Below are positions 1 through 10,099 of a stretch of DNA of 64,000 nucleotides, in pieces; the stretch's first letter is position 1, and each line of letters opens with the position of its first letter. The notes beneath the pieces are model-generated. The model worked only from the letters and a program-made list of their open reading frames with translations, did no database searches and was not told the DNA's origin. The translations under genes were made by a program, and so were the position numbers. Location of the stretch: contig JAKEKT010000020.1 of NCBI GenBank assembly GCA_021495925.1, positions 124,001 to 188,000 of the forward strand, given 5' to 3'. The DNA comes from Diplodia intermedia (Eukaryota > Ascomycota > Dothideomycetes > Botryosphaeriales > Botryosphaeriaceae).

Positions 1-1482
1 GAGCAGTGGCCGCGCGCGGGCCGAACCACGCGTGCTGCAGCATCCACCCCGCGCGCGCCCAGCGCGGGCGGCGTGTTGAGCAGCTGGTTGCGCGGCAAGC
101 CCCGCGAATCAAGCCGAGCGAGGTCGTGATGCAGTGGGGAGCTGCCATTGCAGGGCGTACGTAGCCGGCGAGGTTGGTGAGGAACTGCGCGAGCGTGAAG
201 GCGTGGGTGCGCGGGTCGCGCAGGGAGGCGGCGATTTCGCGTGGGGAGAAGGGAGGGTCTGAGGTTTTGGGGGCGGTGGGCGCGAGTCGCGCTTCGAGGT
301 GGGCTTGCTCGCGCGGCGTGAGCCAGTGGTGCGAGCGCGGCGATTGGGGGTAGTCTGGGAGGACGAGGTAGACGGTGCTGGCGAAGAGGATGGTGGAGAG
401 GCCTTCGAGGAGGTAGACCCTGTTTTGGGGATGGGGCTGGGTGTCAGTGAGGGTGGTTTCTTTAAGTGTGCATGCCAGCGGACAGGAGAAGATGTGAGCC
501 ATCATCGAAGATGTTACAGAGGTAGTTGAATCCAATGTCCGGACGTAGATGTGCGCTCTGAATCCGGAAACGCCCATCCAGGTATTGGATTCAACTACCC
601 ATGTAGCATTTCCGGTGGGGCTGAGAGGGCTCAAATATTGCTGTGGGTGAGCGGGTTTTCCTTTGACGCACCATCGCCAGGCGGACAGGCCGCCGATACC
701 GTTCATGTAGCTGATGCCGTATGCCAGCAGCTAACCGACGATCCCGGAGGTATTTTGGAATCCAAACATCCACATGATGGGCTTGCCATACTCGTCTGTT
801 CTGTACCAAGACGCAAGCTGCACGGCAAGGCCCGGGAACATACCTGGAGATGGCAAGTCAGCACTTTAAACATCAGACCGAGTGCTTCTGCCTTACCAGC
901 TTCCATCATCCCCAGGAACCAGCGCGCGGCGTACAGTCCTTCTTTGTTCTTGACGGCGGCATGACATGCCAGGACTATTCCCCACGAGAGGATGATCCGT
1001 GTTTGCCAGTTGCGAGCAAGGACCTTCTTCATTACCAAATTGCTCGGAACTTCGAAAATAATGTAGCTGACCTGCCTCGACGGTCAGTGTTGCTCGTGCA
1101 GCTATCGGCTTTTTCCCAGCTCACAAAATTGATTGAACCCAGTTGTACTGGTTGGCCGTCATGCTCAGTTCGTTCAGGATATTTGAGGGCTGCCCAACTT
1201 GCAGCACCTTCACATTTGCGGCGTTCATGTAGTCGATCTGGAATCGTCAGTGATAGTTCTCGACCCCTCACACAAACCACGCACGTTTTTAATGACGTAG
1301 ATCAGCCCAATGAGGACCAAAAATCTTCGATCGACTTTCCGCATGATTGCTTTGTCTTCTGCGGCGGAAAAGGACGCGAGGAACGCCTTCTTTCCTTCTT
1401 CCGTCCCATCGTGGAACTCGGCAGTGCCGCTTTGCGAAGGTGCTGGGCTGTCCTCGACGGCGGCTTCTTTGCCGTCTGACAT
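1..1482 (-). CDS. Dal5-type MFS permease, partial, frame broken near the window edge
   Basis: Fragment of an MFS permease of the allantoate/anion:cation symporter (Dal5) family, plasma-membrane carriers of organic anions, vitamins or ureides. The start is the ATG at 1480-1482. Exons 1285-1482, 1125-1237, 897-1066, 672-843 and 419 downward join in phase across GT..AG introns and give family landmarks: AIMRKVDRRFLVLIGLIYVIKN before TM1, IIFEVPSNLVMKK in TM2-3, ARWFLGMMEAGMFPG in TM4, and SAWRWVYLLEGL in TM6. Introns 1-3 are 47-58 bases, but intron 4 is 252 bases and holds a palindromic repeat. Below about position 165 the conserved pieces (ALQWQLPT, then GLPRNQLLNTPPAL) fall in different frames, so the copy is either decaying or carries sequence errors. 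The rest lies outside the window. Family call confident; intactness doubtful. Confidence 0.68.
512..608. repeat. Palindromic repeat copy 1, inside a permease intron
   Basis: The ends 512-536 and 584-608 are inverted repeats of 25 bases with 22 matches, around the core ggtagttgaatccaat. The interior contains cggacgtagatgtgc, shared with copy 2. The copy lies inside the 252-base fourth intron of the Dal5-type permease, whose other introns are about 50 bases. It has no coding capacity and looks like a miniature inverted-repeat or introner-like element. Confidence 0.7.
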
Positions 1483-2280
1483 ATTGAACAACAATTGAGG
1501 GGCTGTGTATCAGCGCAACAGCATGGTCTGTACCAGTGTGGTCAGGCCAGGATGCCGGCGAGAAGTGTTGGCTTCAAACGTTCAGCAAAGTGCGCGCGGA
1601 CGTGACACGAAATAAAAGCTCGCATGAGAGCACGTCACAGCCGCTCGGAATGCTGGCACCTTATCGCCGACTGTGCAGTGTGAAAAGCCATAGAGAGTGG
1701 CGGGCCAGTGCCGAAGAAGCGGGCCCGCCATGCATCTTGCCATTGCGCGCCTCGCGCACGCAATCTCATTGCTTTTGTAGAGGAATTTTCCGATGCAACA
1801 ACGATGGCAGTGCTGGCGAACGGTATCTACCCCGCTTGATGGAACGGCAGGTCGATGAGTGGAGTGGCGGATCTGGTCTGTCGTGTAGCGTTGAAGCGTG
1901 GGGATGACGGTTCCGCCGCTTTCCCGCATCTGGGCATGACGTGATCGGAGAGGGTTCTGGCGAGCGCTCCAACGTCGAAGGTTAACGGCAATAAGATCTG
2001 CACAGAGTTCCGAGCGGGAATACAATAATAAGCTTAAACGGTACAAGCTATGTGTGGCTCAGTTGTTGACTCGTTGAATGTCTGTGCTTTTAAGTTTAGC
2101 TTCACTCTTGAACGTACCTCGTCTCCGTCTGCTAGATATATTCCCAGAATGTCTTTTGTTTCCATGATAGTCCTCAGAATTAATCTCGTGCATAATCGAT
2201 TGTGTGGATAAAGCCTCGTCCATGGCGGGTAACGGAAAATTTGAGCCCCCCAATCTCATCGAGGCCGACGCACTTTCTAT
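1483..2280. other. Intergenic stretch, no gene recognised
   Basis: This is the upstream region of the permease. Reading frames of up to about 150 codons exist on both strands, but none shows a known motif, a signal peptide or plausible splice continuity. I see nothing specific here. Confidence 0.5.
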
Positions 2281-2361
2281 GGGCAGTTGAATACAAGATG
2301 CGGACGTAGATGTGCACATTTGAAACTTGCATTTACGTCCGGATCTTGGATCCAACTACCC
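2281..2361. repeat. Palindromic repeat copy 2
   Basis: A near-perfect hairpin: 2281-2312 (gggcagttgaatacaagatg and onward) pairs with 2330-2361 (ending ggatccaactaccc) with few mismatches. It shares the motif cggacgtagatgtgc and the flank cccaYgta with copy 1, in nearly the same length (81 bases). It is intergenic and non-coding. Confidence 0.72.
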
Positions 2362-2749
2362 ACGTAAGTGTGAGACAGATGCGGGTGGGCCAATTCCTTT
2401 TGTCGCCCGATTGACGGCTTGTCACGAATGCTGAAAAGGTCGATGTTCCGTCCTGGAAATCTAGAACTCCACCACACCATCCACACGAACGTTAAATTAC
2501 AAAAAGTATCTCGAAATGAAAACTTACCTCCACACACTACCTTCGACTCTCCGCGCTCTTGTGTAATGGAGGATCGGCTTGATGAGGCGCATCCTTCGTA
2601 TATTGCGCTCGCAAGGTGGACCCTCCAGCACGCCATCGCCCGAATCGATCCAAATGCAGGCATTCGGCTCGGGCCTTGATGTGTCCCCACGGTCCAACTC
2701 TTTTTTCGACCTCACTCTGAGAGCTGTGAGACCCGAATGCGATACTCTT

Positions 2750-2830
2750 GGGAGAGTCGAAGAGCATGTCCGGACGCAGTTTTCAAGCACTATTCCACAC
2801 AATCACGTCCATACAATACCTTCAACTGCC
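2750..2830. repeat. Palindromic repeat copy 3, diverged
   Basis: This 81-base stretch begins ggagagtcgaagagcatgtccggacgcag and, read from the other strand, begins gggcagttgaaggtattg with an internal ggacgt. Both ends resemble those of copies 1 and 2 (ggtagttgaat, gtccggacgtag), and the length matches. The palindrome is weaker, so this is probably an older copy. Confidence 0.5.
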
Positions 2831-3120
2831 CATCTGCCGTCTTACACTTATTTCGCGATAGCGTCTGGTTAGTTTCTTCACCTACTTACCAACCGAATAT
2901 TTGAGAGCCTTTTGCAATTACGTCCACGTTGTTATTGAAAGTCACAGTGCATGAAGGTGAAATTTTGGTGTTCCAACAGGACGCTTCATTAAGTATATAC
3001 AAGAACGAACGACGTAAGTTTTTAATAGACGTATCGAAATCCAACCATCATCTCCTCTCAGCCCTTCATCTCAACCCATTCCATTGCCATGTTTATTGCC
3101 GTCATTCCTTAGGCAACTGC

Positions 3121-4236
3121 TTAGTTGCCGTAGGGGTTGGGGAGACCAGCGCTGGTGTAGCACTGGCTCTTTTCCGATGAACACTTGCTCATGTTCGCGC
3201 CAGGAGCGGTGCGGCACTTGTTGTCGGCCTCATCACAAGCGTCCTTAGCAGAGCCACGCTTGCTGTAGGGGTTGGGGAGGCCAGCGTTGGTGTAGCACTG
3301 GCTCTTTTCCGATGAACACTTGCTCATGTTCGCGCCAGGAGCGGTGCGGCACTTGTTGTCGGCCTCATCACAAGCGTCCTTAGCAGAGCCACGCTTGCCA
3401 TAGGGGTTAGGGAGGCCAGCGTTGGTGTAACAGCTCGATTTTTCAGCTGAGCAGCTAGCCATGTTCGCATCAGGAGCGGTACGGCACTTGTTGTCCGCAT
3501 CGTCGCAGGCATCCTTGGCCGAACCGCGCTTCTGGGAGCCGTAGGGGTCGGGAAGGCCGGCAGCAGCATAACAGCTAGATTTGTCCGATGAACACTTGCT
3601 CATGTTCGCATCGGGAGCGGTGCGGCACTTGTTGTCGGCGTCATCGCAAGCGTCCTTGGGGGTGCCGCGCTTCTGGGAGCTGTAGGGGTCGGGAAGGCCG
3701 GCAGCAGCATAACAGCTCGATTTGTCACTGCTGCACTTGCTCATGTTTGCGTCGGGAGCAGTACGGCACTTGTTATCGGCGTCATCGCAAGCATCCTTGG
3801 CGGAGCCACGCTTCTGGGAGCCGTAGGGGTCGGGAAGGCCGGCAGCAGCATAACAGCTCGATTTGTCCGATGAACACTTGCTCATGTTTGCGTCGGGAGC
3901 GGTGCGGCACTTGTTGTCGGCGTCGTCACAGGCATCCTTGGGGGTGCCGCGCTTCTGGGAGCCGTAGGGGTCGGGGAGGTTGGCGTCGGTGTAGCACTGG
4001 CTCTTTGCAGCTGAGCAGCTAGCCATGTTGGCGTCCGGGGCGGTGCGGCAAGCGTTGTCCTTCTTGTCGCAGCAGCCGGCGGCCTGGCTGGCGCAGGAGG
4101 CCATGTTGGGGTCGGGCTGAGCCTTGCACTGGGTCATGACGTCGGTGCAGCTCTCGCTGCGGGCGTCGAGGGGCATGGCAAAGCCCTGGGCGAGAAGAGC
4201 CGCGACGGCGATGATGGTGGCCTTGGTGAAGTGCAT
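3121..4236 (-). CDS. Secreted cysteine-rich repeat precursor with Lys-Arg processing sites
   Basis: Single-exon protein of 371 residues with no intron. Residues 1-20 form a signal peptide (MHFTKATIIAVAALLAQGFA). The rest is eight modules of the form C-x6-C-x10-C-x6-C with the core CRTAPDANMSKC. From residue 97 on there are six tandem units of 47, 47, 47, 45, 45 and 44 residues. Each of the first five ends in Lys-Arg, as does the leading segment at residues 95-96, giving six dibasic sites. This is the layout of fungal Kex2-processed repeat proteins: Golgi Kex2 would release several near-identical small disulfide-rich peptides. The last unit ends PYGN with no dibasic site. I recognise no named family. 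A TATA-like box and a CA/CT-rich leader precede the gene. Role (toxin, effector, signal or surface peptide) unknown. Confidence 0.85.
   Translation of the reverse strand: MHFTKATIIAVAALLAQGFAMPLDARSESCTDVMTQCKAQPDPNMASCASQAAGCCDKKDNACRTAPDANMASCSAAKSQCYTDANLPDPYGSQKRGTPKDACDDADNKCRTAPDANMSKCSSDKSSCYAAAGLPDPYGSQKRGSAKDACDDADNKCRTAPDANMSKCSSDKSSCYAAAGLPDPYSSQKRGTPKDACDDADNKCRTAPDANMSKCSSDKSSCYAAAGLPDPYGSQKRGSAKDACDDADNKCRTAPDANMASCSAEKSSCYTNAGLPNPYGKRGSAKDACDEADNKCRTAPGANMSKCSSEKSQCYTNAGLPNPYSKRGSAKDACDEADNKCRTAPGANMSKCSSEKSQCYTSAGLPNPYGN
3124..3948 (-). repeat. Coding tandem repeat, 135-141 bp units, six copies
   Basis: Six direct repeats inside the secreted precursor encode units starting G-S/T-A/P-K-D-A-C. 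Three units are 141 bp (ending GSQKR or SSQKR), then two are 135 bp (ending GKR or SKR), then a final 132 bp unit. The last two units are almost identical at the DNA level, which suggests recent duplication or gene conversion. Confidence 0.9.
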
Positions 4237-4360
4237 GGTGATTAAGGATTAAACGATTGGTAGAGTAGTGAGTGTTGGATGTTGATGAAGCTTCGAGGTG
4301 AAGGAGTGAAGAGCGAGTGTTGGTTGGTGATGACTGGAAAGACGACGACGGACAGCAGAA

Positions 4361-4366
4361 TATATA
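4361..4366 (-). promoter_or_regulatory. TATA-like box of the secreted precursor gene
   Basis: The minus strand reads tgtatatattc here, about 125 bases upstream of the ATG at 4236, followed by a pyrimidine- and CA-rich leader. Position and composition fit a fungal core promoter. No transcript data support it. Confidence 0.4.
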
Positions 4367-4369
4367 CAC

Positions 4370-7050
4370 AGCATGAGGTTCGTATTCTCTGCCCTACGGA
4401 GAGCGGGATGAGGTCGGTGGCGGTATTCCCGCAGCCTCGACGTGGGCCACCGGGCGGGCATAGTGGTGCACCATGCTGGCTCGTGTGGTTCGTGTTTGGA
4501 GACGCAGGAGAATACTGATCGTCATATTACCTCCCCATTCTCGGCGAGGCGGAGCGTGGATCCTGGGCGCAGTCTAACTGCGGAGTCGGCCACTGAGCAG
4601 GCCGTTAATGCGTTTAATGTGAGACGGGAGCGGGAGGAACACTATGCTCAGAGGGAGTGCTTACGTCCGTCTCTCTTTCCATCTGGCATGGTTACCAGCC
4701 AAACCGCAGGACGAGCGAGCAATTGCAGATGGGCAATGGCTTACTGGCTGAGCAGCTCCAAGGCCTCAGCCCTATCGAGAGGCAAAGCAGTGTCCAGGAT
4801 GGGTGGCCGCTGGACGAGCCGCGCGGCGCAAGGCCAAGCCAGTGAGCCGCACTGTGGCAGCAGCGGTTGCGCAGTTCATAACGAGATCATTGCCGAAAGG
4901 GAGCTAGCTTCGTGGATGCGACAGGGCGAACTGAAAATAGGAACAGAGACTGAGGAGACGGCCTGGTGTTGTGGGGCAGGCCGAACGGTGCTCGTATTCC
5001 GCCAGCCAACGGCGGGTGCTGGCCTGACTACGGCGCCGATCACAGCTCTCCGCCCGCCGCCGAGGGACGAGCGCTGATGTGACCGGAATGTGGCCGGCAC
5101 GGGGGACGGGACAGGAGCTCGGAGATGGTTCGATCGGTGGTGGTGATGAGTGCGTGCGGATGCGAGGAGCGGCGCGAGAAGAGACGAGGTGGACGAGCAC
5201 CTGCAGCCTGTGCGACCGGCCAACCGCAGCCGAGCGGCGCCCACCTTCCAGTTGCGCCGGCCGGGCGCCTTCAAACCGCCCGCATCGTTGCAGCCTGCAT
5301 GACCTCACTGCTATTTTACTTCTTACGCCGCCCAATTCGAATGCGGCCAGCGCCCCGACTGCCGTCACGGACAGCGACGATCTGAATTTGGCCGCGCGAC
5401 CGGCGTCTCTCAACGAGATCGCTGGCGGTGTGCCGCGTTCCTCAGCCCTACGCGTCCATGCGCTCACAGGTCAATTCAGGCCCCTGATCAACCCTGTGAC
5501 CTCCCTCACCGGCATTGTCGCGGCTCAAGCTCCGAGCAAGAGATGGTAGTGCCACACCTGACCATCGACGTTTCTAGAGACAAACCTCCTCCGCAGCTCC
5601 ACCCGCACAGCTGAATTCGGATGTCAGTTCATGGGCAAACGTCGCCGGCCAACCGCCGTTGCGGCAGTGGCGTCTCGGTTGCCTGACCAAGCATTTCGGT
5701 GGCGCCGCCCAGTGTCTGGGGGCGCCCCGCTCTATACGAACTTGCCGCAACTGTCATGCACAGCCACTAATCGAATGCTTCGAGAAAAACTGCTCCAACC
5801 AGACGAGGAGGGGAGATAGACCGGCTTGGCTCCCGGCATCCGCAGTGTTCCCGCGCCAATCTAGTACGTACTTCAAATTGGCACGCCCGGCCTTGGGCGC
5901 CCCTGGTGACCCCGCGCTTGGACTTGCGCCGAGCCAGTTGAGAACGCCCGGAAGGCCGCCTCATCAGCCCTACAGATGATCGGACTGACTCTTGCGTCGT
6001 TGCGCCGGGGAGACCGCTGCCAGCGATTACCCCAAAGCTTGGGCGTCAGCGTGCGAGGACGCGCGGTCCAATGCCACGACAGATTGGCCGACATGAGAGA
6101 CTAACCCTTCTGCTCAGCCGCGACCTCGCGATCGTAGCCCCTGATCCGGACGCCTATTTCGAATGAGCTGGCCATGAGTTGGTTGTCAAAGGACTACAGA
6201 TGTCACGCGCCCAATGTGGCTTTCTGGATCGGTGCTCGAGAAAGGTCCCATCAACGCCAAATGGTGACACCTCCAACGTGGTGAGAATCCCCAGCCCAGC
6301 CATCTAGACGAAGTTTCCTATGTGACTGACAAAGAAGAGCAATATATTATCTCCAAATTTCAGTGTCGACCTCATAGTCGAACAGCCTGTAGACGCAACC
6401 CTCGATGTAGCGCGGCCTTTTGCGCGTGGGCCCAGAACCAGCGGGTGTCTCCCTTCTCGCCAAGTGCCAACTCATCGTGGCCCGATACTTTTTGAAAAGG
6501 TCCCCATAAAGTACACTTGGCGTGCATGACAGTGTTGGGCTGTTTAGGCGATGAATACAACGCATACAGCAGCTTGGTGCTTGAGGTCCCGGTTCGCTGG
6601 AAGGTGGCGACCGACACTTCTCCACGGGGAAGGTCGCCATCAGATTTCCAGTGACTTATCCCAGTGCTTTGACTGTCGTGTACCGGCATAATCGATGTAG
6701 CTGCTTGTCGCTTTTCCGGGGCTAGCCGGCAGTGGGATTCTAATAGAATGCCTACAGGAGTTGAAAAATTTTGCCCGAGCATACTTGCTACCTAGGAACT
6801 TGCTCGGACACTCATGGCCATACCAATGCTTCCGTGTAGTTGGTTGACTACCGGACTGTGGCAAGAGAACAGACCAATGCTAACAGAGTACAGCTTCTCA
6901 CTCGACCTCACATCGTGGTTGGTCCAGTTTTCTCGACGTGTCACCAGCCTTTAAACTCTAACGGAAAAGATAATCACTCGCCAAATTGATCTACTCGTAA
7001 ATCTCGTCAATAACCAGTCTATATTCTAGACCCATCTATATGCGTATCCA
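4370..7050. other. Long gene-free stretch of 2.7 kb
   Basis: GC-rich at 4.4-6.1 kb and more balanced after that. Open frames of up to 211 codons occur on both strands but are low-complexity (Arg/Ser/Pro/Ala-rich), overlap one another and show no family motif or convincing splice sites. It may be regulatory or relic sequence. I support no gene here. Confidence 0.45.
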
Positions 7051-8805
7051 TCATGATTTTTCGCTTGCCTGATCTGCATTTTTCTTCGCCTCGGAGCGAT
7101 AGCTGCTCAAAACAAACAGCAAGCTAATGATGATCCCCAAGCCGGCAAGCCCGATTCCGGAATACCAAGCTCCACGGTAACCCGCGAGTATGTTTTCACC
7201 TCCGTTGTTGACATGAACCTCCACGGTACCAGCAATCCCCAAACCCCACGAGATGGAGTAATTGACGACCGTCGTAACCAGCGACGCGGCAATACCTTGG
7301 TGGCGCTTGGGGACATGGTTACTCAAGATGATGGTTGCCGCCGGAAAACTCATGTCCATTCCCCATCTACAATATTGTCAGCATCCTTTCACTAACATCT
7401 TGGAGAAGTAAACTTACGGTGTGATTACAACGCTCCAGAAGACCTGCTTCCAGAAGAGGCGACCGACAGGCAAAGTAGCCAAGATGATGTTGCCGCAGCA
7501 GAAAGCAACCATGGAGCCCAGCATGAGCCACGCAGTCTTGACACGGCTCAACAGAAAGCCGACAGTGATGGCGGCGCACGCGCCCGAAATCCCGCACGGC
7601 AGGTTCTGCGCGACGACGCTCAACGGCGTGTTGTTCTGCAGCACGATGGTGAACTGCCAGAAGTAGTAGATCCAGATGCCGAAACTGCTCCAGCCGAAGG
7701 CCATGCAGGCCAGCACAAAGCCGACGTGGGCGTCCAGGCTGTTGATGGGGACCAGCGGCTGCTGAACCTTCTTCTCCACGAGGATGAAGGCGAGGAAGAA
7801 CAGGACGCCGAGGACGAGCAGGACAATGACGTACGGCTCGTCCCAGCCGACGACGGGCGCCTGGTTCCACGCAACGTTGAACAGCACGAGGCCGCTGACG
7901 CCGGTGACGGCGCCCAGGTAGTCGAACGTCTGCTTGACGGGCGCGCCCGCGGCGTCGAGGTGCGGCTCCTGCTCGTCGTCGGCGGGCACGACGAACCAGG
8001 CCAGCACGCCGTAGCCGAAGCACACGATTGCGGCGACCCAGTAGGTCCAGGGCCACCACGCGAACTGGGCGAAGAGGCCGGAGAAGAGGGCGCCGACGAT
8101 GAAGCCGTTGGGGGCGGTGGCGGCGTAGACGGAGAAGACCATCTCCTTGCGGCGGCCGGGCGGGTAGGTGCGGCCGAGGATGGCGAGCGACGAGGGCAGC
8201 AGGATGGCGGGGCCGGCGCCCTGCAGCGCGCGGCACACGTCGAGGAAGACCTGGTCGCCCGAGTAGACGGTCAGGCCGGCGACGAGCGACCACGCCGAGT
8301 ACCAGAACCAGCCGAGCAGGAACAGCGGCTTGTGCCCGTACATGTCGCCCAGCCGGCCCGCGATCAGGATGAAGGTGCCGACCGTCAGGCTGTAGGCCGC
8401 CGTGAACCACGACAGCTGGCCCGCAGACGGCTCGCCGAAGTCGTGCGCCATGATGTGCAGCGGCGCCAGCGATTGCGACATGCCCGCCTGCGTCATCAGC
8501 TGGGCCGAGGCGACGACGGTGATGAAGAGCATCTCCTTGGCCAGCGGCATGGTCGGCTTGGTGCTCGGCGCCGCGCTGGGCGCGAGCGACTTGCGGCGTG
8601 TTGCTGCTGCTGCTGCATCGTCGTCGTTGGCGGCGGCGCGCGGTAGGTCGTCCGTGTCGCTGTTGCTGCTGGCGGACGGCGGCCGTGAGAAGTCGGTCGA
8701 GTTCTTTTCGCTGAAGAGGCCGCTGGGGGAGTGGGGCGATGTTGGTGACGCCGTCTGGCCGGCAGACAGCGTCGTGGCCTTCTCGACGTCCTCGGAGAAC
8801 GCCAT
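7051..8805 (-). CDS. DHA2-family MFS multidrug/toxin exporter, 14-TM type
   Basis: Two exons, 7418-8805 and 7051-7366, joined over a 51-base intron (GTAAGT..TAG) give 567 residues and restore the run VVITPWGMDMSFPAATII. The N-terminal 90 residues are Ser/Asp-rich and cytosolic. Membrane segments follow, with the MFS motif A after TM2 (AGRLGDMYGHKPLF) and a TM4 region RALQGAGPAILLPSSLAILG. Sequence and length fit the fungal DHA2 drug:H+ antiporters of the Atr1/YOR378W type. These plasma-membrane exporters handle toxins, aminotriazole, borate or the fungus's own metabolites. The neighbouring oxidoreductases make export of a secondary metabolite a reasonable guess, but substrate cannot be read from sequence. 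Confidence 0.9.
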
Positions 8806-10099
8806 TCTTTTTTTTTCCCTGAAAAGGAAAGGGAGGGAGAGGTAGGTATGCTCCTACTATGAGGAGGATACAAGCACGGGAGGGAGTCTTCGATTTATTC
8901 CGTTTTCGACCCGTCTCAAATCCTTGTCGGCCTTTGAATCCGGGGGAACGTTTCGCATCCGATATCGTGCAATCCGGTATCAGGGGCGGCTTTTGGATAG
9001 GGTGGAGCAGTTTCTCCGTGTGGATGGTGGTGCGGGCCGTTAATTTTTTTTTTTTTTGGCTTCGTTGCAGTAGTTTCACACCTCGCGTATCTGTTTCGTC
9101 GCTGCCGGCGGTTATGCTTCACGTTCAATCAAGGGACGGGACATGGGGGGCGAGCAGGCCTCGTAATATGGCCGAGGAAGACTGAATCCGAGCAAGGCGC
9201 CATCGGAAGCAAAAGACGACAGAGCGGAATTGCATGGTCGCGTTATGAGAAATGGCCGTCTTGCACAAACGGGTTTGTACGTCATGAGAGGCGACGTTAG
9301 CTCGTCTCGATAAGATAGTTCCGGGACGGACAAAGTAGGCGAGGGTTTCGGAGCCCTGCATCGCTTCCAAACGCCGACGACGGCCGGAAACATCTCCAAC
9401 GGCAGGGGTTGCGGCCAATCATGGCCGGCGCCTGGATGCTCGCTTCACCTGGCCGTCGTGTTTCGCGGGCAGGCGCCGGATTGGGAATGTCGTTGTGCTG
9501 TTGTCCAGCGGGACGTTTCGAGGGGTCGGATTTGTCGGATCTAAGTGATCGGATTTCAGACTTTTTGGTGGGCTCCGTGGGCTCTCTTGTCGTGCGCTAC
9601 CGCGTCAACAGTGGAAACGCTTCTAGAAAGGTCAGCGGTACGCTAAATCGCTACTAGTTGCCCTCCCTGACTAAACATGCCAGCGGCATCTTTCCGCTGC
9701 AGGCACAACTTTACCGGACTTTCCTTCTCTCTCCGCTGTCGGGCTGCTCCAGCGTGTAGCTCGCGCAATTCGCTCGCCGACCTACGTGTACACGCTGCTG
9801 ATGGAGACCATCTCGGCGGACAGTTACTCAGAGCTCTACTAAGTCCGTGCACCCTGCATCTCAATCCGTTTTCGGTATATCCGACGCCGAAGGTCGAGAT
9901 GCTGTCCTATTACAGACGGCGATGCATTCGACAATTGACAGGGGTGACTTTAAGCATAAGATGAGGTAAGGCATGCATGAGAATGATGAAGGTTGTTTCA
10001 ACGCCAAACGTGCCAGGCCGACCTCGCAATTTGCCCGCGCAACAACAGAAACACCGAAAGAGACGGAGAGCAGGGAGTACGCCATGTAAACCACACTGC
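8806..10099. other. Intergenic stretch with a T14 tract
   Basis: Region between the divergently placed promoter of the DHA2 gene and the 3' end of the questin-oxidase-like gene. A run of 14 T lies at 9044-9057. No supported coding sequence. Confidence 0.5.

Noticed and set aside
7367..9079. A 570-codon minus-strand frame overlapping the DHA2 transporter
   Set aside because: It is Arg/His/Pro-rich in a shifted frame of the transporter exon, has no motif, and is explained by GC-rich codon bias.
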